A DNA stretch of 64,000 nt from Candidatus Competibacteraceae bacterium (GCA_003989085.1 RXIV01000008.1:1-64000), one strand, 5' to 3'. Shown: positions 18,418-26,252, numbered from the stretch's first letter. A program made the numbers and translations. Notes: generated by a model from the sequence alone, not told the origin.

Positions 18418-18495
18418 GCCCCGTAAATTGGCGCCAAACCCGCAACCCTGAACCGCGCCCCGTAAATTGGCGCCAAACCCGCAACCCTGAACCGC
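18418..18495 (+). promoter_or_regulatory. 39-bp perfect tandem repeat, likely hydrogenase operon control region
   Basis: Bases 18418-18456 and 18457-18495 are identical 39-mers in tandem, ending 22 nt before the hydrogenase small-subunit ATG. Each contains the palindrome TTGGCGCCAA (18428-18437 and 18467-18476). Each also has GG-N10-GC spacing as in sigma54 -24/-12 promoters (TGGC ... CCGCA), but with CC where TT is usual. The downstream copy would put a start site near 18493. Whether this is a paired operator, a duplicated sigma54-like promoter, or both, cannot be decided from sequence. Confidence 0.6.
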
Positions 18496-18517
18496 CCATC
18501 ATCGAGGAGAGTCCGCG

Positions 18518-19453
18518 ATGCGATTGCTATGGATGCAGGCAGGCGCGTGCGGCGGCGACACCCTCTCCCTGCTGTGCGCCGACAATCCGCCGCTGGAACA
18601 ACTGATTGACGAGGGACTGGAACTGCTCTGGCAGCCATCCTTGTCCACCGGATCGACCCGACGGCTGATGCAGATCATCGCTGACGTCACTGCTGACCGG
18701 ACCCCGCTGGATATCCTGTGCGTCGAAGGCAGCCTGATCACCGCCCCGCGCAACACCGGGTTATGGGATCCGCTGGGCGGGCGAGGCAAAAAGGACGTGA
18801 TCGCCGAACTGGCCGGGGTCGCTCATCAAGTGTTAGCGGTGGGAACCTGCGCCGCCTATGGCGGGGTTCACGCTGCGCCGCCTAATCCCGCCGACTGCGT
18901 TGGGATGCAGTTCAGCGGGATCGCGCCCGGTGGTTTACTGGCCGCCGACTGGCGCAGCCGGAGTGGGTTGCCGGTGATTAACCTGGCCGGCTGTCCCACC
19001 CATCCGAACACCATTGCCAAGGTGTTGGCGTTTCTGTTACGAGGAGTGCCGCTGGAACTGGATCAGTGGCAACGCCCGATCGACTTCTTCGCTAGCATGG
19101 TTCACCAGGGTTGTACCCGTAATGAATATCATGAGTACGATATGGAAGATGCCGCGCTGGGCGGGCGGGGTTGCCTGTTTTTCAATCTGGGCTGTCAGGG
19201 ACCGCTGACCTTGGCGCCTTGCAATCAGGAACTGTGGAACAACCGTAGTAGCAAAACCCGCGCCGGCGTTCCTTGTTTCGGCTGCACCTCGCCGGGCTTT
19301 CCCCGCGATGGTGACCTATTCCGTACTGAAAAACTCGGCCATATCCCTTTAAAGTTGCCGCTGGGTGTGCAGCGCGCCCATTATATGGCCTACAAAGATC
19401 TGGCCCAGGGGGCGGCTCCGGAACGCCTGATCCGTCGTGAAATGGAGCCTTGA
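18518..19453 (+). CDS. [NiFe]-hydrogenase small subunit, group 2 (HupU/HoxB-like)
   Basis: The electron-transfer subunit (311 aa) carrying the iron-sulfur clusters. It lacks a Tat signal, so the enzyme is cytoplasmic, like sensory HupUV/HoxBC and cyanobacterial-type uptake enzymes. Cluster motifs: MQAGACGGDTLSLL at the N-terminus, VGTCAAYGGVHA, NLAGCPTHP, HQGCTRNEY, and the C-terminal GCQGP, APCNQELW and VPCFGCTSPGFP. The first motif reads C11-G-G-D14 instead of CxxC, so one proximal-cluster ligand would be Asp, as reported for the oxygen-insensitive actinobacterial-type enzyme of Cupriavidus. AGGAG precedes ATG 18518. The large subunit begins 3 nt after this stop. Confidence 0.9.
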   Translation: MRLLWMQAGACGGDTLSLLCADNPPLEQLIDEGLELLWQPSLSTGSTRRLMQIIADVTADRTPLDILCVEGSLITAPRNTGLWDPLGGRGKKDVIAELAGVAHQVLAVGTCAAYGGVHAAPPNPADCVGMQFSGIAPGGLLAADWRSRSGLPVINLAGCPTHPNTIAKVLAFLLRGVPLELDQWQRPIDFFASMVHQGCTRNEYHEYDMEDAALGGRGCLFFNLGCQGPLTLAPCNQELWNNRSSKTRAGVPCFGCTSPGFPRDGDLFRTEKLGHIPLKLPLGVQRAHYMAYKDLAQGAAPERLIRREMEP

Positions 19454-19456
19454 GCG

Positions 19457-20986
19457 ATGGCGCGGTTAACGCTGGAACTGGATTTGAACCGGGTGGAAGG
19501 CGATCTGACATTCCAGGTTGAAGTAGAAGATGGGCGGGTGGTTGAGGCGCGTTGCGTCGGCACCACTTATCGGGGCTTTGAGCAGATCATGATCGGCCGC
19601 GCGCCCAGGGATGCGCTGGTCATCACCCCCCGGATTTGCGGGATTTGTAGCACCGCCCACCTGTATGCCGCAGTGCTGGCGCTGGAAGATGCCTGGGGCA
19701 TCACGCCGCCAGCCAACGCCATCCGGATCCGCAACGCCAGCCTGATGGCGGAAATCATTCAAAGCGACCTGCGGCAAAGCTTTCTGTTTTTTGCCCCGGA
19801 TTTCTGCCACGACCGCTATGCGGGATCGCCGGCGCGTGCGGCGACCGTCACCGCTTTTGCTCCATTCCAAGGCTGGGCGCATCGGGAAACCTTGCGCTAC
19901 TCCCGGCGGATCATCGAAATCGTTGCTCTGCTGGCTGGACAATGGCCGCATTCCTCGCACATGACGCCCGGTGGGGTGACGGCGGAAGCCACGGCGCGGA
20001 AGATCGTCGATGGGCAAAGCCTCGTGGCTGAAGTGACCCGCTGGGTGGAGCAACGCCTGCTCGGAAGCGATCTGGAAGAATGGCTGGCATTGGCCGACGC
20101 CGATGCGCTCACCGAGTGGCTGGCAACGCGGCCCACTACGGCGCTGGCGCTACTCGATCAGGCTGCCCGGTACGCCGGGCTGGACGCCATTGGTTCCGGT
20201 TCATCACGGATGCTGGCGTTCGGCGCGTTTCCATTGGCCGAACCGGAAGCCGGGCGCAGCCACTGGCTGATGCCTGGTGTGTGGCAAGGCGACGATCAGC
20301 CGGTGGTTCCACTGGAGCCGGCCCGGATTAATGAACACGTTCGCTATTCCTGGTTTCGGCCCTATCCGGGTGGCAAACATCCCTTCGATGGCGAAACCAT
20401 CCCCGACTATCAGCCAGCCAGCGACCGCTATTCCTGGGACAAAGCGCCGCGTTATAGAGGCACAGTCATGCAAACCGGCCCGCTGGCTGATCTGCTGGTG
20501 GATGGCGATCCGTTGATCCGCAGTATGTACCGTCGGGCAGGCGGCAACGCCTGGTTGCGGCAACTGGCGCGGCTGCGGCGGATGACCCACCTGCTGCGTT
20601 TCCTGCGTCAGACCTTAGACCAGTTGGCGATGAGACGGCATGAGCCACATATTGCGCTGCTGCCGCGTGGAGCCGAGCGGGATGGGCGTGGCGCCGGGCT
20701 ACTGACCGCCGCCCGAGGGGCGCTAGGCCACTGGATCAGTATCCGGGATGGCGCATTCGACCGTTATCAGGTGATTACCCCGACTTCTTGGAACGCCTCG
20801 CCGCGTGACAGCACCGGTACGCCGGGCCATTGGGAGCAAAGTCTGATCGGCGTTCCGGTGCGTGATCCTGATGACCCGCTGGAAATCGCCCATGTCATTC
20901 GCTCTCACGATCCCTGTCTGGTTTGCACCGTACATTTTCTTGATGCGAGAGGCCAAACTCGCCATCGGGTCCGGCTGGGAGTCTAA
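19457..20986 (+). CDS. [NiFe]-hydrogenase large subunit, group 2 (HupV/HoxC-like)
   Basis: The catalytic subunit (509 aa) holding the NiFe(CN)2CO centre. The two cysteine pairs that bind nickel are intact: RICGIC (C61, C64) and DPCLVCTVH (C487, C490, then H493). After H493 there is a 16-residue tail (FLDARGQTRHRVRLGV), the piece normally cut off after metal insertion. Regulatory hydrogenases such as HoxC and HupV usually end at that His and need no protease, whereas here a protease gene follows. The protein therefore mixes sensory-type sequence with enzyme-type processing. An oxidising role is possible as well as a sensing one. No hyp maturation genes are in the window. Confidence 0.92.
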   Translation: MARLTLELDLNRVEGDLTFQVEVEDGRVVEARCVGTTYRGFEQIMIGRAPRDALVITPRICGICSTAHLYAAVLALEDAWGITPPANAIRIRNASLMAEIIQSDLRQSFLFFAPDFCHDRYAGSPARAATVTAFAPFQGWAHRETLRYSRRIIEIVALLAGQWPHSSHMTPGGVTAEATARKIVDGQSLVAEVTRWVEQRLLGSDLEEWLALADADALTEWLATRPTTALALLDQAARYAGLDAIGSGSSRMLAFGAFPLAEPEAGRSHWLMPGVWQGDDQPVVPLEPARINEHVRYSWFRPYPGGKHPFDGETIPDYQPASDRYSWDKAPRYRGTVMQTGPLADLLVDGDPLIRSMYRRAGGNAWLRQLARLRRMTHLLRFLRQTLDQLAMRRHEPHIALLPRGAERDGRGAGLLTAARGALGHWISIRDGAFDRYQVITPTSWNASPRDSTGTPGHWEQSLIGVPVRDPDDPLEIAHVIRSHDPCLVCTVHFLDARGQTRHRVRLGV

Positions 20987-20989
20987 ATC

Positions 20990-21454
20990 TTGGCGCGAGG
21001 CGTGTTCTGTTTCGGCAACCTGCTTCACGGCGACGATGGCGTCGGGCTGCGCATTGCCGAGGTGTTGCGCCAGAGTCGCCCGCCTGCTGATGTTCGGATC
21101 ATTGATGCCGGCGGCGATGGCTTAGCCTTGACCGCGCTGCTGGTGGATTGCGCGACGGCGGTGTTGGTGGATGCCGAGCGTAGCGCTGGCCCCACCGGTC
21201 AGATTACCGTGCAGCGCCTTGACCCAACCCGCTGGCCGGAATCTGACTCGCGGTGCAGCCACAGCGCCGATCTCGGCTTCGCACTACGGGCGGCGCATGC
21301 CGAATCGGGCGCTTTGCCACCGATTCATCTGGTGACGGTGGCGGCGACCGACTTCGCAGCATTCCGAATCGGGCTATCGCCGGCAGTGGAACAGGCCATC
21401 CCTCTGGTCGTCACAGTTATCGCCCGCCTGCTGGGTTGGAGCGAGTCGCCATGA
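20990..21454 (+). CDS. Hydrogenase maturation endopeptidase
   Basis: A 154-aa protein of the HyaD/HybD/HoxW family, which removes the C-terminal peptide from the large subunit after nickel insertion. The N-terminal motif FGNLLHGDDGVGLRIAEVL contains the conserved Asp that contacts nickel; the second block IDAGGDGLALTALL and the later HLVTVAATD fit the fold. The likely start is TTG 20990 (3 nt after the large-subunit stop); GTG 21002 is an alternative. Its stop overlaps the ATG of the following signalling gene by 4 nt. Its presence matches the 16-residue tail on the large subunit. Confidence 0.87.
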   Translation: MARGVFCFGNLLHGDDGVGLRIAEVLRQSRPPADVRIIDAGGDGLALTALLVDCATAVLVDAERSAGPTGQITVQRLDPTRWPESDSRCSHSADLGFALRAAHAESGALPPIHLVTVAATDFAAFRIGLSPAVEQAIPLVVTVIARLLGWSESP

Positions 21455-24138
21455 GCCGCATGGAAACCCGGCTTCTCGAAGAAATTGAGGCGTTGCGGCG
21501 GGTGGTGTCCAGCCGCGACCATGCGCTGTTAGCCCTGACCCAGCGCATGGATCAGATTATTGAATCGATGAAAGAGGAGCGGGATCACCTCGATCAAGCG
21601 GTCAAGCGCGAGCGGGAGCTATCACAATTCGTCCAGCAGGTTCTGGCGACTCTGCGCGATGTGCTGATCGTGACCGACCCGGAAGGATTCATTATCCAGG
21701 CTAACCTCGCCGCCAGTCGGGAACTCGGGTTTGAGCCAGCGCTGTTGGCGGGGATTGCGGTCGATTCGTTGTTGCCGCCGGAGTTGCTGGCGGCCTACCG
21801 CCAATCCTTGTCGACGCAACGACTGATCTCCGCGTCGGTCTGGCTGGAAATCATCGCCAGCCGAGGCAGTTATGTGGGGGAGCATAGCCTGCTAAATCGC
21901 GCTGGAACCGTAGCGGGCATTTTCCGAGTCAGCGCCGAGCTTCTCTACGGTCCCCAGGGGAAATTCGCCGGTGCAGTGATTGCCGCCAGCAATTTCACCC
22001 AGCACAAGCAGGCTGAGCAGGCGCTGGCCGAAAGCGAGATCCGCTTGAGCCATATGCTGGATAGCAGTCCGGTCCCGCTGTTCGTGATCGACCGGAACCA
22101 TCGGCTAACTCATTGGAATCGCGCCTGTGTCGCACTCACCGGCGTGGCCGCCGAACGGATAATCGGCACGCCGGATTACTGGCGGCCCTTTTACGACACG
22201 CCCCGGCTCGTGTTGGCGGATCTGGTGCTGGAGGGGGCCGAACTGGCGGAAGCCAGCTGCCACTATCCGGTAGGTCTCCGCGTACGGGAGCTGGCTGAAC
22301 GGGTGCTGGAAGGGGAAGACTACTTCCTCAAAATTGACAAGTGGCTGTATTTCACCGCCGCTCCGATCCGCGATCGGCAGGGCCACATTGTCGCCGCGAT
22401 GGAAAGCATCCAGGACATCAGCGAGCGTAAGCAGACTGAACAGGCGTTGCGGCTGGCCGCCAGCGTTTTCGAGCACGCCCATGAAGGGATCATGATCACC
22501 GATGCGGCAGGGACGATCATCGAAATCAACCGGGCTTTTGAAAAGATCACCGGCTATACCCGTGCGGAGGCGGTAGGACGTAATCCGCGCTTTCTACAAT
22601 CCGGCCATCACGATCCGGCTTTTTACACCGCACTGTGGCAAACCCTGACGGAACGGGGCTATTGGCATGGCGAGATCTGGAACCGGCGCAAGAATGGCGA
22701 AGTTTTCCCGGAAAGCGCCTCGATCTCGGCGGTACACAACGCCAACGGGGTGGCGACCTCCTATGTGGGGCTGTTCGCCGATATTTCGATTCTCAAGGAA
22801 AGCCAGCGGCAACTCGAACGAATGGCCTATTACGATCCGCTGACCGGGTTGCCCAATCGGGCGCTGCTGGCGGATCGGTTGCGGCTGGCGTTGGCTAAAG
22901 CCCAGCGGGAACAGCGGGTTCTGGCGATCTGTTACCTGGATCTGGATGGATTCAAGCCGATCAACGACCGTTGGGGTCACGCCGCTGGAGATGAACTGCT
23001 GATTGAGGTTGCGCAGCGTTTCCAGCAGAGCGTGCGTGGCGACGATACCGTGGCGCGGCTGGGCGGCGATGAATTCGTGATGTTGCTGGGCAACCTTAAC
23101 AGCACTGAGGAAGGCGAACAGGTGCTGGAGCGAATTCTGCGGATTGTAGCGGCGCCGTTTCCGCCAAGGGTGATGACGATTTCAGCCAGCATCGGGGCCA
23201 CTTTTTTTCCTCATGACAGCGCCGATCCGGATATGCTCATCCGCCATGCCGATCAGGCTATGTATCTGGCCAAGCAGAGCGGGCGCAATAGCTACCATCT
23301 GTTCGATCCCGAGCAGGATCGACGGGCGCAACACCATCGGGAACTGCTGGAACGCATTCGCCAGGGCTGGGCAGCCGGTGAATTTTGTCTCTACTACCAG
23401 CCCAAGGTGGATATGCGCCAGGGGCGGGTCGTCGGGGCCGAGGCGCTGATTCGCTGGCGGCACCCCGAACAGGGGCTGCTGGCGCCCGGTGCGTTCATGG
23501 CGATAGTGGAGAACTCGGAGTTTGCCGGGATGCTGGGCGATTGGGTGTTGGAGACCGCGATCCAGCAGATAGCGGCCTGGAACGCCGCCGGCCTCGTTTT
23601 GCCGGTCAGTGTGAATATGTCCGCCCGCCACCTGCAACGGCCGGATTTCGCCGCCCGGTTACAAGCCTTGCTAGCCGGCTATCCCAGTGTCTGTCCCCAG
23701 CGGCTGGAACTGGAGATTCTCGAAACCACCGCGCTGAATGAACTGGATCGGGTTTCCCATATTTTTGCCGAATGTCGGCAGTTAGGGGTCCGGTTTTCGC
23801 TGGATGATTTCGGCACCGGTTATTGCTCACTGACCTATCTGAAGCATTTGCCGGTGCAAGTTCTCAAGATCGATCAGAGCTTTATCCGCACCATGCTGGA
23901 CAATCCGAGTGATCTGGCGATTGTGCGCGGAATTATCGGCCTAGCCGCCGCATTCAAGCTGGATGTGATCGCCGAGGGTGTGGAAAGCGTGGAGCATGGC
24001 GTCCGGCTGCTGCAACTCGGCTGCGATCACGCCCAGGGCTACGCCATTGCCCGGCCAATGCCAGCGGAAGCCATACCGGACTGGGTCCGCCAGTGGCGCA
24101 AGCCTGGGCTGTGGACTGTGTCGGCGCTGGATGGCTAA
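21451..24138 (+). CDS. Soluble PAS-PAS-PAS-GGDEF-EAL cyclic di-GMP protein
   Basis: A signalling protein of 895 aa that makes and/or breaks cyclic di-GMP. Order: an N-terminal coiled coil (about 5-60), PAS1 (about 63-170), PAS2 (about 200-325), PAS3 (about 333-450), GGDEF domain with intact RLGGDEF (538-542) and an EAL domain with intact GAEALIRW (EAL 664-666), DDFGTGYCSL and IAEGVE. No membrane segment or signal peptide is present. The ATG at 21451 overlaps the protease stop (ATGA), so it is translationally coupled to the hydrogenase genes. In the known HoxBC-HoxJ system the regulatory hydrogenase contacts a PAS domain of a kinase; by analogy this protein is the likely output of the hydrogenase. 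That link is inference. Confidence 0.92.
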   Translation: MSRMETRLLEEIEALRRVVSSRDHALLALTQRMDQIIESMKEERDHLDQAVKRERELSQFVQQVLATLRDVLIVTDPEGFIIQANLAASRELGFEPALLAGIAVDSLLPPELLAAYRQSLSTQRLISASVWLEIIASRGSYVGEHSLLNRAGTVAGIFRVSAELLYGPQGKFAGAVIAASNFTQHKQAEQALAESEIRLSHMLDSSPVPLFVIDRNHRLTHWNRACVALTGVAAERIIGTPDYWRPFYDTPRLVLADLVLEGAELAEASCHYPVGLRVRELAERVLEGEDYFLKIDKWLYFTAAPIRDRQGHIVAAMESIQDISERKQTEQALRLAASVFEHAHEGIMITDAAGTIIEINRAFEKITGYTRAEAVGRNPRFLQSGHHDPAFYTALWQTLTERGYWHGEIWNRRKNGEVFPESASISAVHNANGVATSYVGLFADISILKESQRQLERMAYYDPLTGLPNRALLADRLRLALAKAQREQRVLAICYLDLDGFKPINDRWGHAAGDELLIEVAQRFQQSVRGDDTVARLGGDEFVMLLGNLNSTEEGEQVLERILRIVAAPFPPRVMTISASIGATFFPHDSADPDMLIRHADQAMYLAKQSGRNSYHLFDPEQDRRAQHHRELLERIRQGWAAGEFCLYYQPKVDMRQGRVVGAEALIRWRHPEQGLLAPGAFMAIVENSEFAGMLGDWVLETAIQQIAAWNAAGLVLPVSVNMSARHLQRPDFAARLQALLAGYPSVCPQRLELEILETTALNELDRVSHIFAECRQLGVRFSLDDFGTGYCSLTYLKHLPVQVLKIDQSFIRTMLDNPSDLAIVRGIIGLAAAFKLDVIAEGVESVEHGVRLLQLGCDHAQGYAIARPMPAEAIPDWVRQWRKPGLWTVSALDG

Positions 24139-24191
24139 TTCCTGTCGCCAGCACCGGCATTTAGCAGACTATACCGCGCCATTTTGCATGG

Positions 24192-24260
24192 GTTGTCCTC
24201 AACTCACCATCAGTTACCCTCGTTCGCCATTCGTCGCCATGTCCTGATCCGGTTTGCCCT
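24192..24260 (+). repeat. Diverged duplicate of the tamA start region (copy A)
   Basis: Bases 24192-24260 align with 26368-26429 with a 3-nt gap and roughly four in five bases identical, including CCTCAACTCACC, TCGTCGCCATG/TTGTCGCCATG and GATCCGGT. In copy B this ATG starts tamA; in copy A the frame is stopped at the next codon. The pair flanks the CRISPR-Cas relic. The rest of 24139-24425 shows no gene, only a weak hairpin at 24281-24299. Confidence 0.6.
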
Positions 24261-24425
24261 CCCTGCCATGAAGAGCGGCAGCGTCTAATTACAAGACGCC
24301 AACAATCCGAGCCAACTCTCAATATAGAGTTACAATTACCGGGTACTCCAACCCTGAGCGCATCTGGTCGGAGAATGGGCAAGGCGCTACCCAATTGGTC
24401 GGCTTTTACCGGATCGAGGGACGAT

Positions 24426-25115
24426 ATGACAGACTTGTTGGCTACGCTTTCCGCTGCAGTGCGGCAGGCTTCCGCATTGCGGATCATCATGCGCTTGCAG
24501 CCCGCTATGAGCGATGGACTGGTTTACCCGCCAACTTACGATAAGGGTCAACATAATTAAGGGCCATATCTTTCGTCTGGCTTGGGTGAATGGCGAGAAA
24601 CGGTAGGCGGTTTTGCTTGATTCGGTACAGAGTCAGGCTAACCGGATCGAAATGGCGATTCTGGCCGCGCACCAACGGGGTGATCTCTGCTACCCGGATA
24701 TTCAGATCAGGATCAAAACTGAACGGGGTGATGAGCACTACTCTGTCCTTGAACTCTCGCATCGGATTTACGACGCTGCGCTGCGTTTATGCAAAGTAGA
24801 TGAGGTGCTGTTCCCGCAATCTGCTATTGGCAAGGCGGTTTATCAGGCGCGGGCTGACCAGGCCAGCGCACTGTTTAGCCATGCGTCCATCACTCTGGTT
24901 TTAGGCGGTTGGGACAGTCACGGCGGCGGTGGGCCGTTGGTCGCCAAATTGCCTCGCCTGCTGACTTCCGAGATCGTCGGGCTGGATGCCGAGCGGGTTG
25001 AGCGGGTACTTTAGGATTGGTCTGGCGTGAGGAATCCGTTACCGCCATCGCTGATGAGCTGTTGGTGACGCTGGTTGAACGCAGTCGCCGTTCCCACGAT
25101 AGCGAGCCGGACTGA
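24426..25115 (+). pseudogene. csb1: Remnant of type I-G (I-U) CRISPR gene csb1 (cas7)
   Basis: Csb1 is the Cas7-like backbone subunit of type I-G (formerly I-U) Cascade. Pieces appear in order but in different frames: MTDLLATLSAAVRQASALRI with LQPAMSDGLVYPPTYDKG (24426-24560, then a stop); VLLDSVQSQANRIEMAIL onward to FPQSAIGKAVYQARAD, ASALFSHASITLVLGGWDSH and AKLPRLLTSEIVGLDA (24610-25014); then VWREESVTAIADELL to SHDSEPD (about 25022-25115). The WDS and SEIVG blocks and the DSVQSQAN motif are what I recognise. The protein would be much shorter than the usual 300-plus residues, so internal deletion has occurred as well. The final stop overlaps the csb2 ATG (TGATG), as in an intact operon. 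Confidence 0.75.
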
Positions 25116-25291
25116 TGTGGCTCCGGGTTTCGTTTCCATCCGGCCGTTACTACGCGGCGCGGGCGGAAGATCCCGCTATGCCGGAGTGGCCGCCACATCC
25201 CTCCCGGATTTTCTCCGCGCTGGTGGCTGCCGCCTATCGCAGCATTCCGGGAATGACGGCGAAGCGCCGCGCTCATGGCGATCCTCGGTGA
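25115..25291 (+). pseudogene. csb2: N-terminal remnant of type I-G CRISPR gene csb2 (cas5-cas6)
   Basis: A 58-codon frame beginning MWLRVSFPSGRYYAAR and continuing MPEWPPHPSRIFSALVAAAY matches the start of Csb2, the Cas5-Cas6 fusion protein of type I-G (F.xGRYxA...EWPPHPxRxFSALVAA). The family is several hundred residues long, so more than four fifths is missing. After the stop at 25289-25291 a short stretch in another frame stays open to about 25397, but I cannot assign it. Confidence 0.7.
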
Positions 25292-25559
25292 CGATGCGCC
25301 TGCTGCGGTTCACGGTCACAGCTCGGAGGTTTGGGCATCGGAACAGCGAATGAGCGGCAAGTATCCTTGGTTGTTTTCAGCACAGCGCGAACGCTAAGCA
25401 AGCGACTATTGATAGGGAGGTTCGCAGAATGATGTTATCCAATTAAAATAATGCCTTGGATTAAAACTTCAGAAGGGATGGAATCAGTGAAGCTGGAAAT
25501 GTTTAGGTGCGCGGAAAGCTGTTTATTTTTGTTTTAAATCAATTGACTATAAAATCGTC
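25292..25559. other. Gene-free, decayed sequence downstream of csb2 remnant
   Basis: No start-to-stop frame with recognisable protein is seen. From about 25430 the composition turns AT-rich, with CCAATTAAAATAATGCC and TTTTTGTTTTAAATC, which resembles a CRISPR leader by composition only. Confidence 0.35.
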
Positions 25560-25596
25560 GTTTATCTCCCGGCAATCGTCGGGACTCCGTTAAAGC
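25560..25596 (+). CRISPR. Solitary CRISPR-like repeat, copy 1
   Basis: A 37-nt unit that starts GTTTATCTCCC, contains a 6-bp stem around AATC (CCCGGC at 25568-25573 with GTCGGG, one G-U) and ends CCGTTAAAGC. It differs from the copy at 26216-26252 at three positions. Length, central hairpin and a TTGAAGC-like tail suit a CRISPR repeat. Only one copy is present here with no regular spacing, so it is a relic rather than an array. Confidence 0.5.
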
Positions 25597-25685
25597 GCCC
25601 CGCCGAAACCGAGTGACAATCTAATTGTGCAAAGGCGAACTATTTGAACCGGCCATTGTTTTTCTACAGATTAAGGTGATAGAAA

Positions 25686-26180
25686 TTGTCGTTAATCGTT
25701 ACCCATTGCCGACAGTCGGTTAGGGCAACTTGTGCGCCAATGAACCGAACAGAAATCAAGAAAATGAAGAGCAATAAACAACGCCGTCAGGAAATCAAAG
25801 CGCAGCGGCTACGTCGCGTCGTTAAAAAGACTCGTGCGGTCAACAGCCGACCTGTGGATCGTCCTGTCGGAACCGTTGAAGTGACGCCTATCCGGTTGCG
25901 GGCCACAACCAGCTACGGTATTCCCGATTTTGTCCGGCGTGGCTATTACCAAGATCAGCCCTTCCGCTGCAAAGATTGCGGAGTAGAAGAAGTCTGGACG
26001 GCGGCGCAACAACGCTGGTGGTATGAAGTGGCTCAAGGTGATGTCTGGACCATGGCAGTGCGGTGTCGCGCCTGCCGCCGACAGGAACGGGCGCGAAAAG
26101 CAGAAGCCCGGCGGATTCACCTGGAGGGATTGGCAATAAAGAGAGCGCAATCGTTGCCGGGTTCAGGAATCAGCGCCTGA
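25686..26180 (+). CDS. Zinc-ribbon protein (zf-trcl type)
   Basis: A basic protein of up to 164 aa. From the TTG at 25686 (AAGGTG upstream) the first 60 residues are Lys/Arg-rich (KSNKQRRQEIKAQRLRR). ATG codons at 25740 and 25764 are alternative starts. The C-terminal half holds a probable zinc ribbon: FRCKDCGVEEVWTAAQQRWW followed by YEVAQGDVW and VRCRACRRQE, giving two CxxC pairs. This domain is found in small proteins of unknown role that may bind nucleic acid. It lies between the two CRISPR-like repeats, but its coding looks intact, so it probably belongs to the host or a later insertion rather than to the CRISPR relic. Confidence 0.75.
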   Translation: MSLIVTHCRQSVRATCAPMNRTEIKKMKSNKQRRQEIKAQRLRRVVKKTRAVNSRPVDRPVGTVEVTPIRLRATTSYGIPDFVRRGYYQDQPFRCKDCGVEEVWTAAQQRWWYEVAQGDVWTMAVRCRACRRQERARKAEARRIHLEGLAIKRAQSLPGSGISA

Positions 26181-26215
26181 GCCTTGACCTGCACTCTTAA
26201 CGAAGCGAATCAGCT

Positions 26216-26252
26216 GTTCATCTCCCGGCAATCGCCGGGACTCCGTTGAAGC
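26216..26252 (+). CRISPR. Solitary CRISPR-like repeat, copy 2
   Basis: A 37-nt unit beginning GTTCATCTCCCGG and ending CCGTTGAAGC, with a perfect 6-bp stem (CCCGGC/GCCGGG) and AATC loop. It is 34/37 identical to copy 1. It is followed by four tandem 8-mers of the type AAGCCCGC (about 26253-26283), not by a spacer-repeat unit. The GTTGAAGC end is common among CRISPR repeats. Confidence 0.5.

Noticed and set aside
24281..24299. GCGTCT/AGACGC inverted repeat as a terminator after the GGDEF-EAL gene.
   Set aside because: It has only a 6-bp stem, a loop of seven bases and no T-tract.
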